In this document: piece after piece, positions 10,019-21,855 of the stretch
How the letters are laid out: each line of letters opens with the position of its first letter
Numbering within the stretch: the stretch's first letter is position 1
Program-made: the position numbers and the translations under genes
Source: Symsagittifera roscoffensis
Taxonomy: Eukaryota > Xenacoelomorpha > Acoela > Convolutidae
Length of the DNA: 64,000 bases
Assembly (NCBI RefSeq): GCF_963678635.1
Contig: NC_087069.1
Coordinates: 26,646,303-26,710,302, forward strand
Direction of reading: 5' to 3'
Notes under the pieces: generated by a model
Told to the model about the DNA's origin: nothing
The model's database searches: none
Seen by the model: the letters and a program-made list of their open reading frames with translations, nothing else

Positions 10019-12859
10019 CAATCAAAGTTATGCCTTATCAACGCACAAAGTCTCTTGAGCATAAATCAGCGTCTGAAGTTAATCAATTTTCTTTCTTTAC
10101 ATTCTCCTGATATCGTGTTCATTACTGAAACATGGCTTAAACCAGAAGTTACTGATCCCGAAATTTTTCCTATGAATTCTCCCTATTCGGTTATTGCTCG
10201 AAAAGACCGCACTTCTGGAGAACACGGAGGTGTTCTCATTGCTACAAAAAGGAGTTTTGCTCTAAATTATTCAACTCTATCATACGATGCAGATTACTGC
10301 ATCGGACTTTCAATATATTCGGGTGCAGTTAATCATATTTTCCTCCTTATTTACAACCCCCCCGCTTCGTCGCAGTTTCGGATACCTGCCAAAATGCTTA
10401 CTGATTCAATACGTTATTTTAACTCCAAATTGATTAATGGTTCTAGTTCGTACACAATCTTAGGTGACCTAAATCTGCCTGATATCTGTTGGGCATCTTC
10501 TGATGGTGGCTGTGATTACTCGAAACTGTTCCTAGAGGTTATTGAGGATCATAGCTTAATGCCCCTTATATATGAACCCACACATCGCTCAGGCAACACT
10601 CTTGATATCATTTTAACTTCGCACACAGAATTGTTCACTGCATTTGTAAATGAAGTGCTTTACTCAGACCATTTTCCTTTATTTGCTTTTTTTACCATTC
10701 CTGAAGCAGCGCCTACTGTGAGTGGGAATTTTATGAAAACCTCTCTATCTAAATCATCTTTTTCTCATTCGATCTTCAATACTAACATCAGCCCTTGCTT
10801 TACCAAACTCATTGTGGAACAAAACTCATGTTATTCCATATCCACCACTAATGATTATGTAGATAGCTGGTACGCTCAGATCAATCATGCAATTCTTTCA
10901 TCATGCGCACAGAAAACTAAAAGACGCCAGCAACTTCCCTATTATTATTCGTCACATACAGTTCATTTACTGAATAAGCATCATTCCATATCTAAACGGA
11001 CAGCCAACACAAATCATTTAGCTTCGATCCAACAAGACCTTAACAATTCAATCGAATTGGATAAAACTTGTCTCCTTGAATCTTTAAGACCAAATTCCAC
11101 CCGTGATTGCTTTAAATACCTTCGATCTTTTACCAGAAGGAAACTACCAAACCAAATGCACTGGATGAATAGAAAAGCATCCACTTCTATTGAAATAGCC
11201 ATTCTTTTGAACGATTACTTCTGTTCAGTGTTTCTAGAAAAGCATGAAATTCAAATCTTACAACCCGAAAAACCCACCATTTTTCTATCCGATCTCCATG
11301 TCAACCTTAAAAAGGTCGAGAAAGCTCTCAAATTTGCTAAAACTTCTTGTATTACCAACGACCGCCTCCCAACCTTTATTCTTAACTACTGCAGTGAATT
11401 AATATCTCCTCTAGTCGTGCAGCTCTTTGTCAAGGTTTTGGAAACTAAAACGTGGCCAGAACTTTGGAAATGTGCGTTTATTACGCCAGTTCTTAAATCT
11501 AGTAATCCCGAAAATGTTGAAAATTATCGCCCGATTAGCATATTGCCTCAATTATCGATTGTTCTGGAGAGAATGATCTTCGATTTCATTTATCCTAAAA
11601 TTCGGGCTAAAGTTACACCTGCTCAACATGGTTTTATGACCAAGCGATCGACTGTTACTCAGCTTCTTGAATACCTAGATCAGATTTATAACGACGTCGA
11701 GGCAAAAAGCGAATGTCTTTCTGTGTACTTCGATTTTCGCAAGGCTTTTGATCAAGTTCCTCATCATATACTTATTTTGAAACTTGGTAATTTAGGCTTT
11801 GACGTTAGCTTTCTTGAACTTTTTGCTTCCTATCTCACAAACCGCACGCAAAATGTCTTAATTAACAATGAAACATCTCCAAAAGGCCATGTAACAAGTG
11901 GTGTTCCGCAAGGAAGTGTACTCGGCCCTTTACTATTTATACTCTTCATTAATGACATGCCAGCTGTCTTGAAAACCTCTAAATGTTTTCTGTTTGCTGA
12001 TGACAGCAAACTCTATTCAAAATATGACTTTTCCTTAGTTCAAATAGACATTGATCTATTTATCAATTGGACGCTTGAAAACGAAATGACATTTAATTCT
12101 GATAAATGCAAAGTTATTTGTTTTAACTCAACTTCCCCCAAATCTACACTTTGCCTTAATGATTACCCAATTCCGTCAGTTTCATCTATCAAAGATCTCG
12201 GAGTAACGATATCTAGTGATTTAAAGTGGGACATCCACATTAAAACCAAACTGGTTGCAGTTAACAAAGCTTTCCATTTCTTGAAACGTTCAATCCCTTA
12301 TGGAGTATCCATGAGAACCAAATTCAAATATTACCAGCTATGTATTGTGAGTATTTTATTATACGGTAGTCAGGTCTGGTTTCCATCTTTAACATATCGC
12401 CGCAAACTAGAATTATTTAACAGAAAATGTTTGAAATGGGTAACGGGAGTCAACGACTATACAGAACAACTTAGAAAAACGAATTCCTTGCCAATTTCCT
12501 TCACTATAGCTTTACATGATATGTGTTTTCTTAATCGAGTCCTGACTGATCAATTTGATTTCAACCTTTACAGATACATAAATTTTACCTTTGCAGCCAA
12601 AGACCTTCGCAATAGCTCACGCCCTAAGCTTTCAACAACCCAGAATTGTCGACTCTTCTTTACAGAGCAATTTTTCTTCTATCGCGTCTGTCGGTATGCC
12701 AACATGATTTCAGCAAACAACATAGCCGACATTTTCTCATCGCCTGAAATTTTCAAAGCAAAATTGAAAATCTATCTGAAAAATAGAATTGATATGTTCA
12801 ACTTAAACAACTCTTGTTCAATGCTACTTTGTTGCCATTGCATAAATTGCCGTTCGTGA
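10016..12859 (+). CDS. LINE-2 ORF2: EEP endonuclease / reverse transcriptase
   Basis: About 947 codons without a stop. Residues about 1-230 are an exonuclease-endonuclease-phosphatase domain: INAQSLL, FITETWL, GEHGGVLIA, LGDLNLPD, THRSGNTLDIIL and the catalytic SDH (YSDHFPLF). It would nick the target. A linker of about 200 residues follows. The RT has ITPVLKSSNPENVENYRPIS, QHGFMTKRSTVTQLL, VYFDFRKAFDQVPHHILI, SGVPQGSVLGPLLF and the catalytic LFADDSKL (about residue 660). The C-terminal domain ends in a Cys/His cluster (CSMLLCCHCINCRS). No RNase H. The layout fits CR1/L2-group elements. No AUG precedes the EEP core; translation probably depends on UGA readthrough from ORF1. Confidence 0.93.
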   Translation, partial: LQSKLCLINAQSLLSINQRLKLINFLSLHSPDIVFITETWLKPEVTDPEIFPMNSPYSVIARKDRTSGEHGGVLIATKRSFALNYSTLSYDADYCIGLSIYSGAVNHIFLLIYNPPASSQFRIPAKMLTDSIRYFNSKLINGSSSYTILGDLNLPDICWASSDGGCDYSKLFLEVIEDHSLMPLIYEPTHRSGNTLDIILTSHTELFTAFVNEVLYSDHFPLFAFFTIPEAAPTVSGNFMKTSLSKSSFSHSIFNTNISPCFTKLIVEQNSCYSISTTNDYVDSWYAQINHAILSSCAQKTKRRQQLPYYYSSHTVHLLNKHHSISKRTANTNHLASIQQDLNNSIELDKTCLLESLRPNSTRDCFKYLRSFTRRKLPNQMHWMNRKASTSIEIAILLNDYFCSVFLEKHEIQILQPEKPTIFLSDLHVNLKKVEKALKFAKTSCITNDRLPTFILNYCSELISPLVVQLFVKVLETKTWPELWKCAFITPVLKSSNPENVENYRPISILPQLSIVLERMIFDFIYPKIRAKVTPAQHGFMTKRSTVTQLLEYLDQIYNDVEAKSECLSVYFDFRKAFDQVPHHILILKLGNLGFDVSFLELFASYLTNRTQNVLINNETSPKGHVTSGVPQGSVLGPLLFILFINDMPAVLKTSKCFLFADDSKLYSKYDFSLVQIDIDLFINWTLENEMTFNSDKCKVICFNSTSPKSTLCLNDYPIPSVSSIKDLGVTISSDLKWDIHIKTKLVAVNKAFHFLKRSIPYGVSMRTKFKYYQLCIVSILLYGSQVWFPSLTYRRKLELFNRKCLKWVTGVNDYTEQLRKTNSLPISFTIALHDMCFLNRVLTDQFDFNLYRYINFTFAAKDLRNSSRPKLSTTQNCRLFFTEQFFFYRVCRYANMISANNIADIFSSPEIFKAKLKIYLKNRIDMFNLNNSCSMLLCCHCINCRS

Positions 12860-12929
12860 TGTCTTGTGTACATAATCATACCAATTCTTTTGTTTGATGC
12901 CTTTATATTTTAAAGGGAATAAATTCTTT

Positions 12930-12949
12930 TAGTAGTAGTAGTAGTAGTA
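12930..12949 (+). repeat. (TAG)n tail of LINE-2
   Basis: Six to seven TAG units close the element directly before the right-hand target-site duplication. CR1/L2-group LINEs commonly end in short tandem repeats instead of poly(A). Confidence 0.85.
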
Positions 12950-12958
12950 GATATCAAG
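12950..12958. repeat. Target-site duplication of LINE-2, right copy
   Basis: GATATCAAG, identical to 9166-9174. The flanking sequence that follows (about 12959-13080) is Asn/Thr-codon rich, like the DNA left of the element, and is probably the rest of the BEL/Pao copy. Confidence 0.85.
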
Positions 12959-13099
12959 CATCAGTGAAACAAACAGCAGACGACAACTAAAACGACATCA
13001 ACGTTGATGACACCGACCAGTGCCATGAACAAAACCTTAAACATGTAAAATTTAGTAACTCTCCAACCCCTCCAAGGTAGGTGTTTTTATTTTGCGGAC

Positions 13100-14030
13100 T
13101 GCAAAATGAGACAGGTTGTAAGATGCCCGCTTTTCTACAGGGCATTTCTTACAAGGTACATCATTTTTGGAACTGATTTTTCAGAATTCTGGACGTTTAG
13201 TTTTTCAAAAATCATAGTGATGAAAAGCATGCAAACGTCAGAACTCAATAGCAACTTTGACAACAAACTTGCTGAACTGAAAATAATTAAACAATTTAAA
13301 CAAATAACTGAAACGAAAGTATTATCAAAAGAAAAAAGCTTCTTTTACAGCTTGTGCGGCAATGGCATTAGAAGAGGATGTAGTACATTAGTTCGCTATT
13401 TCGAAAATGTTTAGTCAAATTTACTACTCTGAATAGAGTTCAATTCGCCAAATATTACTACAAATCAATTTATCTTTCAAATGAAAAACTTTCGACTCAA
13501 TTGTATTTCGTCTGATAAAACACTATAATTCAAGCAATTAGGCGCAAGTTCTTATTGCTTCGCTAGTTCATAACACTTAACTCATCATATTGTATTAGAT
13601 TTTGTTATGTATAAACTATTCGACAAAAAAACTCAATTGGCTTCTATTTAATCACGAACAAGATTTAATTTTCAAAATGAATGTGCTTTTAAAATCATTT
13701 CGGAGAAGAAAGTAGAACGACTCATCATCTTCTCACCACTTGCGACACAACACTAACATGAGAAGTGAAAAAAAGTTGAAAAAATCTAGCTCTACTAAAA
13801 TTTTCGTAAGCCTCGATAAAGTTTATTCTTGGCAAACACGCCACGCAAGAAATTTGGATAAAGAAAATTAGCAACGGAAAAAACTTACGAAGCGGAAACA
13901 AAGCCAACAGTCTTTGGCAGCAGTTGAGCCGAGAGTTGATCCCCCCCCCCCCCCCCCAGAAACTACAATGATCAACACGTGCAACTTTAATGAAACTTGC
14001 TCATAGCACAAAATAACTCCGTGATGTGGC
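13100..14030. other. Gene-free stretch with a C16 run
   Basis: No gene recognised. A homopolymer of about 16 C's at 13941-13956 is a likely place for assembly error. Confidence 0.4.
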
Positions 14031-14325
14031 AACTAAGCCCACAAAAATTAAGCAGACAAACGAAAGTACGACAATTCATCTTTTACCGGGAAAATATTAC
14101 AAATTCATTTTACTGGAAAAAAAACATGGTCCCTGGACTCTAACTCTAGACTTTAGGATGCTAAGGCGACCACGCTACCTCTAGGCCAAGTGGGAAGGAA
14201 CCTGGCAGTTTTTTAGGTTCAATAGAAAAACAAGTTTAATTACTTACAGGTTTGTCGGAGAAGATATTTACAGGAAAAAAGTATAGTTCCCGATTACACG
14301 ACACTTGCTCCCGAAAGTGTAACAA
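14031..14325 (-). mobile_element. tRNA-derived SINE-like repeat, family S1
   Basis: Read on minus, 14190-14128 is tRNA-like: TTGGCCTAGAGGTAGCG fits an A box and GAGTTAGAGTCC fits a degenerate B box about 45 bases later. Flanks shared with other S1 copies are an element-5' block around CCCGATTACA (about 14286-14323) and an element-3' block built on GGCAACTAAGC...AAGCAGACAAA (14031-14065). No intact cloverleaf, so not a tRNA gene. Confidence 0.6.
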
Positions 14326-16840
14326 AGCGAATTCAATCGTAAATGAAATTGAATGGCTGGTTTTTTGGGTAATCTGGAAAAAAATTGGTGATTTTTAAGT
14401 TCCCACAATTCCATATGCTGCAATAAAAAAAATGGATGATACCAAGCTTAAGATATCATATTAAGATCAATTTTATAATAAAGGATTTATACAAAAAAGC
14501 AGTAAAATAAATAGATTGATTTCAAATCAATATAACATGATTTAATATTTGGCTAAAAACAATCATTTTAAACAGATTAAAAATTGCTTTAATTCCATCA
14601 TTATAACTTTGTATAGCTTTGTTTTTAAATCAACTTGCACCAACTTTTCAATCAACTTCTTAAGTCAAACTTTATTAAGTCAACTTGAATTCATTCAAAT
14701 CGATTCAAAGCATAATAATCCAACGTAACTTTATTATGAAATTTTTCACTTGAAATCGAAAATTGTTCGACGTTTATTGTCTTTTTTTCCAATCCCCCTC
14801 ATACTTCTATTTTCATGTGTTTCACGTGTTACAATGAATAAATGTGTAGTAGAAAGTATGAAGAACAAATCTGCTCACAACCTGTTGTATTATGTGTCGC
14901 TCAAACTAAAATTACTTGCCAAATATCAAACTTCTATTGTAAAATATCAAAATGGCGGGCCACCTGCAATTTTTCATAAATAGCTTTTGTTCACACGGTC
15001 CGAGTGTTACAAAAATTGGCATGCATACTAATGTGGCCATGACAAGCACAATTGGTCTCCATAATTAACCTTGTAAGAACCCTAGTTACACCAAAAAAAA
15101 ATTGGTGCTTATGTGAGGTGGAGGGGGGGGGGGGGGGCGGAAATAGAGCCAAATGGCGCGGGATAACCGCCAAAATCTGCACAAAGGATATATTTTGGGT
15201 CAGAGGTAGCAATGAGAATTTTGAAGCGTTCGCGGAAGATCGCGGGTAATAGAATGAAGAGAAATTGAATTAAAGAGAAAGTTTTTGCACAATTCAAACA
15301 CGGGTAGCTACCGGAATTTTTAGTTTGATATAAGGGTAACAAAACAGACTCGGAGATGGCGCTACAATTTTGTTTAGGTCAAAAAACATGCTGGTCGGAC
15401 TGAGCATCAAAAATGGTGAGCGATTTCCACAAACATAACTGGATACTGTAGGCTCAAGATCTGATTTATTTTGATGACTTTGTATGATTTCGTCGCAAAT
15501 TAATGCCCTTAATAAATGGGCTCTTTTCCACTTTCCCCCCACACTTCAATTTTCAATTTTTAGAAGAAGGAGAAGTAATTTCTCGTTGTTACAAAAAGTT
15601 ATATTAACCAAAGAATATTTAAACAAAATTTTTAACAACTCGGAGAGGGCAGCGAACGAATCTAATATGATTGCAGGAAGCTGCCCTAAACTCAAAGGCA
15701 TTCGAATAAACTTAATAATAAAAGATTGAGCGTGAAATTAACAAAAAAAAGTCAAATTGCTGAAGAACAAAAAAGCAAAAAAAAGTAGCTTTTTCAACAA
15801 AAAAACCTTCGCTCAGTAAACTGGAACATTTTAGTGGTACGTGAGACAATTTCCTGACAATAATCACCTTTAGCAGGTTTAACAATACAAATTGACATCA
15901 TTGGCTGAAAAACTGAAAAAAGTCTGAATTGGTTTGTATAACCTTCAGAAATTCACTAGTCGTAGCCTCCCTTGTTCGGTTAAAAAGTAAGACTTGAGCT
16001 TGTTCACATAGCGGTTAAAGCTTCTACTAACTGTACCTCGTCTCTAAAGCCTCCCTGACACCAATAGAATTGGATAGAAGCTATTTGTGCGTTGAATACC
16101 TAACTGAGCTCAAGCGGCAGTAACCAGTGAACAAGTCCATGCAGGTTTTTCAATTAGCGAGCGACGATTTGAAAACCCTATTATATAACAAACTATAAGG
16201 CACCGTGAAATCAACAAAAGACGGAAGCAAAAACATCAGCAAATAACTGCAAATACATATTTAACGATGACTTCATTGCTTAAAATAAAAAAATCACATA
16301 AACTATGAGTCACAGATTGAATGTCAGAATGAGTTAAATTGTGGAAGAAGTCCGAAACTAAATAATTTTCGCGTAACAGACAGCGTTTTAGTCGTTTTAC
16401 GTCCGATACTGGCTAAACGCGTGAATTTACGATGTAAGGTATGGAGAACAAACCTGTTCACAATTATTGGTTTATTCGCCATGCAAATCATTATATTATG
16501 ACAACGTTAAATTAGTTTTTGAAAGATCAAATGTAAGGGGGAGTGAAAAAGAGCCAATATCTGATTTAAATCGTCCATTTTAAGGATTTTTAAAGCAAGG
16601 TTTTTGCCAAAAATCTGAATTATCTTCAACATTTTCATCGATTGGTTTGTGACTGCTTAATTTAAAATTAGGATTTTTTTTACTTGGCAAGCGTAATTTT
16701 ATAAATTTCAAGATTTTTTTTTCTTATTATTAAATTCCAGCAGTCTGCATAAAAAAATCTATTTGAGATGGACTTTTAGTTTTTGGCCCTAAAATTGATC
16801 AGAAACAATTTTTGGACAGAAAAATTGATCTGTTACCGCG
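14326..16840. other. Gene-free AT-rich stretch with a G16 run
   Basis: Only short, low-complexity reading frames; none is supported. A run of about 16 G's at 15122-15137 gives an artefactual poly-Gly frame. Nothing else recognised. Confidence 0.4.
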
Positions 16841-17720
16841 TCGTTTAAATTAGTTTTGACTCCATGTTAGCACACAGACGAAAAAGAGCTTCGCACCACT
16901 TGCTATACAAAACAAAAGAGACGCTAAGACGGAGAAAAGTTGAAAATGTAAAAAAATATATATATCTTTCAAAATGGAAAAGGCTAATTATGAAAAAAAC
17001 GCAACGACAATCGAACGAAAAATTTGCATCGGAAAAAAAACGACCAAGCGGTAACAAAGCCGAAAACACCATAGCATAAACTCTTTAAGACGAAAAAAAT
17101 CAACAAGACTAAAGACTTATAAAAGTCCCCCTTGCCTTGCTCGTTACTTAACTTACATGATACTTAACTTGCTCGTTATATGAAACAATATGAGGCCACT
17201 AAGCGGATATAATATAGGCCAAAACTCAAAAATTCAAAAACAATAACAAAAAATTATTAAGTACTCTCACCCTCAAAAAACACACCTACACACGCTTACA
17301 AATTCTTTTCGCTCATCGAAAGACGCAATGTGAGGCCATTAAGCAAATTAAATGTAAGCCGAAACCTATCCAGCGGGAATAAAAAAAATCGAAAAAAATA
17401 TTGTCATGACAATCCATAATCTCTATTAAAATTTTCAGCGTTTTCTGCAATCTAGGGGGGCGCATAACAATTTATTTTAAATGAAACATCTCAAAACTAG
17501 GACACTAAGCCGAAATCAATTGGGCAGAATAAAGTTTTCAAGCAATCATAAAAAAAAAGAAATTTACGAAGTGAAGGTTACTTAAATTACAAACTGCACA
17601 AAAATTCAAAACACATAAAGCAATAACAATGTAACTTGCGTACAGCAACAAAAAACAATTCTACGATGTGACAACTAAGCCGACAAAACATAGGCAGGCA
17701 AAAACCAGCCGAGAATTTTT
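16841..17720. repeat. Fragments of dispersed repeats (S1 tail and CTTCGCACCACTTGC family)
   Basis: Contains a GAGCTTCGCACCACTTGC block near 16890 related to those near 18690, 22510 and 50540, a CGGTAACAAAGCCGAAAAC block near 17050, and an S1-type block (GTGACAACTAAGCCGACAAA) near 17668. No gene. Confidence 0.5.
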
Positions 17721-19010
17721 TGAAACGAAATATTTCACGTTTGAAAAAAAACACGTCCTGTCAGATTCGAATAGAAGATTTCAATGGGATTCGGATGGAT
17801 TTAAGAAACTGCAAAATCAATTTTAGTCTCTATCTGGAAATTTTAAGATAGATTGATTTCCAATCCGTTTCAGTAACTAAAGTGTACATTTTTGATAGAT
17901 TTGGATGAAACGAAAAATCGATTTAAAATGGATTTAAATCGATCCAAAATATTTTGTCAGTGAGGGTAAGCAAAAAAAACACTTCAGCATCATGAGATAC
18001 CTGTAAGAATTTCAAGTATGAAGGAAATTTAAAAACTATAAACAATCAAGCATGTGATAATAAACGAAACAGCAATCAATTTCTTTAATCTTTCAGTAAA
18101 GAACAGAGTACTTCAAATTTTATTCGTCCAGTTCGACCAATTTAATCTAAACAAGTCAATTCAAGAATTTCTTTTAAGCGTGTTTTCTGTCGGTAAGACA
18201 TGCAAACCACTTACTTATTACACACATTGCACCTTAACACAAAAGATCAACATCGCCTGAAGGTGCAAGGCTAACATTAAACACAATACGTTCCCTTTTA
18301 TGAACGGTGTTTATATGTGGACTCAAACCTAGCCTAATATCCCCATAACGATTCGTGCCATTTTATCACACGCTCCAACAATGGAATGATTTTTGAGACT
18401 TATTTCCAGCTTATTTGTAACCCATAAGTTCAATAAGAAAGCTATATTTAAAATTTCAGCTGAAGTTTGAAAATTTCAGATACTTCAAATTGTCACGTTT
18501 CATGTATCTTCGCGTAGTATTTTTTATGTTTTCTAACCAGGGTTTGAGCTACTTTTTCTGATACCCACAAATAGAACCCCAATTTTTCACAAATTGTCGA
18601 AATGTGTTGAGAGCGACCCATATACTGTTCTATGCTCTAGCTTCCCGAAAAGAAACCAATTATAACGCAAGCGAAGCGGCGCTTCACACCATTTGCTACA
18701 TCATTGCAAGCTATAAAAAAGAAAACGAGATGAGAAAAGATCACTCAGTTGGAAAAAAAGGAAAACAATTTCAGAAGCATAGCCAACAGACAGTTGGAAA
18801 AAGTAAATGAACGCAAGGAAACAGCTTTTTTCAGTGACTTGTTTTTGAAAAATTCAATTTTCGAATTACAAAGTTAAAAAAAATGGCCTTAAGGCTCTTT
18901 CAATCTCAAGACGATTTCATGATTGAAACTTTTTCGATAAAATTAACTCAATTTGAGAAAACTGGATCAATACGTAAAAGTTAAAGTGATAGAGTGCAAA
19001 TATACCTAAG
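17721..19010. other. Gene-free stretch with dispersed-repeat pieces
   Basis: No supported coding region. 18770-18900 is one copy of a dispersed repeat (CATAGCCAACAGACAGTT...GAACGCAAG) also found near 24676 and 61205. Confidence 0.45.
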
Positions 19011-20370
19011 TTCATTTATAATTGCTTTAGTGTATGAATGCATGACTGTAATTATAAGAGCATTTGAAGACAATTCATGAAAAAAACGAGCAAAAAATCA
19101 TCAAGACCTATACAAGAGACTCCATTACGTTCACTGACTCTTTAAAATAGTCGAGAAACACAACAAGCTTTCATTATCATAGTATCAGCTTCTTGCTTTT
19201 CTTGTACCACAACCATATTGAATTATTTTTTAAAATAATATGTACTTTTGCCCTTCAAACGACACAAAAGAAAGTAATAAAATATGAACCAAAATTATTC
19301 TGATTAAAAATAAACATTAGAAAAAAATATTCAAAATACGAGTTGGTAGATTGGCAGATTGTGAGAAGAATGGTTTAAGAGAAAAAACCTAATTCCCGAT
19401 TACAAGACACTTGCTCTCGGAAACGTACAAAAATTCTGTGATGTGCCTGCAAGTATCAGTTGTTTTTGAGAATTAAGAGAAACTTTGAAGCAAGCTACTC
19501 CATAGCTTGGGGCATCAACTACTTCATCTAATTTTCAAATACTAATCTGCCAAAAAAAAACATACAAATATGAGGACCTTTTAAGAGGTGAAAGAGTCAA
19601 ACATTCAAACACGAACTTAAGTCCTCTCAAATATTCAATTCGGCATACTGTAGTCTTCTTGATAGCTTGACAAATAAGTTTAGAAAAGTAAATAACAAAA
19701 ATTTTGCAAACTTGGCACAAAAAACGTTCTATTTGACACAAACATGTCAAGAAACACATTCACTGAAGTTAAAAAAAAACAATAAAAATCATTTACCGAA
19801 CGGCAACAAAGCCGTGAAAACTTGTGCAGACGCCACACGGTCCGAAAACAAAATATCGACATCGAAAGTTGGTGATATATTACAATAGGTGGTAATTTTG
19901 ATTATAGTGCAAGTAATAAATTTGAGAACAATAATGCATAATATAGTCATTTCATTTTCATTCACTTGTACTATAAGACTAAGATAGTTTTTCTGATGAA
20001 ATGCTATTCAAAATTTCACATTTACACATCTTTTGCCTAAAAATTTGGCTTTGAAATAATTCATAAATAAAGTGGGAAGTATAACAAAAAGCGGATGCAG
20101 TTATTGAAATTGATTCTACCACCTATTGTAATATATCACCCGAGAGTTTTGAGCTATAAAATTGAAATTCGATATTTTTGAAAACCATTCCCTTCAAAAA
20201 ACGCTATCCGATATAAATTAGAGGAAAGTTATTGTTGTTAGAAAAAAGGGATCTACTTAACAATTGCCCTCTCTTTGGTACCTACTTAAGAATCGCCAAC
20301 CCTATTAAACAAAGCAGTAAATTAGCGCTAGAGCTTTGTATTGAGACTTCTAATTTTGCTGCAATCTGAT
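19011..20370 (+). repeat. Tandem duplication, left unit (about 1.36 kb)
   Basis: Nearly identical to 20498-21851, with a few substitutions and 1-6 bp indels. No coding sequence. It contains a MITE (19871-20140) and an S1-type block (about 19395), so these were present before the duplication. Confidence 0.92.
19871..20140 (+). mobile_element. 270-bp MITE with 24-bp perfect terminal inverted repeats, copy 1
   Basis: 19871-19894 and 20117-20140 are exact inverted repeats beginning GGTGATATATTACAATAGG. The interior is AT-rich and non-coding. Copy 2 is at 21352-21621 and an inverted truncated copy at about 21902-22119. I could not identify a convincing target-site duplication. Confidence 0.8.
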
Positions 20371-20388
20371 TCGTCGAAAATTATATTA

Positions 20389-20449
20389 ATCTACTTAACA
20401 ATTGCCCCCCTTTCTTAAAAAGAGGGGGGGGGGTAATTGTTAAGTAGAT
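20389..20449. repeat. Hairpin with C/G-tract arms
   Basis: ATCTACTTAACAATTGCCCC and its inverted partner (GTAATTGTTAAGTAGAT, preceded by a run of G's) form arms of about 25 bp around a short A-rich loop. The ATCTACTTAACAATTGCCC arm sequence also occurs singly at about 20250 and 21735. Confidence 0.75.
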
Positions 20450-20497
20450 CCAAAAAAAGAAATATAACAAAGGTTACTAAACAAAGCCAGAGAAACC

Positions 20498-21851
20498 TTC
20501 ATTTATAATTGCTTTAATGTATGAATGCATGACTGTAATTATAAGAGCATTTGAAGACAATTCATGAAAAAAAAACGAAAAAAAATCATCAAGGCCTATA
20601 CAAGAGACTCCATTACGCTCACTGACTCAGTCGAGAAACACAACAAGCTTTCATTATCATAGTATCAGCTTCTTGTACTTCTTGTACCACAACCATATTG
20701 AATTACTTTTTAAAATAATATGTAACTTTGCCCTTCAAACGAAACAAAATAAAGTAATAAAATATGAGCCAAAATTATTCTGATTGAAATTAAACATTAG
20801 AAAAAAATATTCACAATACGAGTTGGTAGATTGGCAGATTGTGAGAAGAATGGTTTAAGAGAAAAAACCTAATTCCCGATTACAAGACACTTGCTCTCGG
20901 AAACGTACAAAAATTCTGTGATGTGCCTGCAAGTATCAGTTGTATTTGAGAATTATGAGAAACTTTGAAGCAAGCTACTCCATAGCTTGCGGCATCAACT
21001 ACTTCATCTAATTTTCAAATACTAATCTGCCAAAAAAAAACATACAAATATGAGGACCTTTTAAGAGGTGAAAGAGTCAAACATTCAAACACGAACTTAA
21101 GTCCTCTCAAATATTCAATTCGGCATACTGTAGTCTTCTTGATAGCTTGACAAATAAGTTTAGAAAAGTAAATAACAAAAATTTCGCAAACTTGGCACAA
21201 AAAACGTTCTATTTGACACAAACATGTCAAGAAACACATTCACTGAAGTTAAAAAAAAAACAATAAAAATCATTTACCGAACGGCAACAAAGCCGTGAAA
21301 ACTTGTGCAGACGCCACACGGTCCGGAAACAAAATATCGACATCGAAAGTTGGTGATATACTACAATAGGTGGTAATTTTGATTATAGTGCAAGTAATAA
21401 ATTTGAGAACAATAATGCATAATATAGTCATTTCGTTTTCATTCACTTGTACTATAAGACTAAGATAGTTTTTCTGATGAAATGCTATTCAAAATTTCAC
21501 ATTTACACATCTTTTGCCTAAAAATTTGACTTTGAAATAATTCATAAATACTGTGGGAAGTATAACAAAAAGCGGATGCAGTTATTGAAATTGATTCTAC
21601 CACCTATTGTAATATATCACCCGAGAGTTTTGAGCTATAAAATTGAAATTCGATATTTTTGAAAACCATTCCCTTCAAACAACGCTATCCGATATAAATT
21701 AGAGGAAAGTTATTGTTGTTAGAAAAAAGGGATCTACTTAACAATTGCCCTCTCTTTGGTACCTACTTAAGAATCGCCAACCCTATTAAACAAAGCAGTA
21801 AATTAGCGCTAGAGCTTTGTATTGAGACTTCTAATTTTGCTGCAATCTGAT
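20498..21851 (+). repeat. Tandem duplication, right unit (about 1.36 kb)
   Basis: Second copy of 19011-20370. After GCAATCTGATT the two copies diverge abruptly, which marks the unit end. Confidence 0.92.
21352..21621 (+). mobile_element. 270-bp MITE, copy 2
   Basis: Same element as 19871-20140, carried along in the tandem duplication; the left TIR has one substitution. Confidence 0.8.
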
Positions 21852-21855
21852 TTGG

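Larger units (their letters stand above)
9175..12949 (+). mobile_element. LINE-2, apparently full-length CR1-like non-LTR retrotransposon
   Basis: About 3.8 kb, with a short 5' UTR, ORF1 (PHD finger protein), a single TGA, ORF2 (EEP endonuclease plus RT), a 90-bp 3' UTR containing AATAAA and a (TAG)n tail. Both ORFs are uninterrupted and a 9-bp TSD flanks the unit, so the copy looks young and possibly competent. It lies inside the BEL/Pao remnant. Confidence 0.9.

Noticed and set aside
15122-15249. Poly-Gly/poly-Pro reading frames around the G16 run
   Set aside because: Artefact of a homopolymer; no homology and no splice context.
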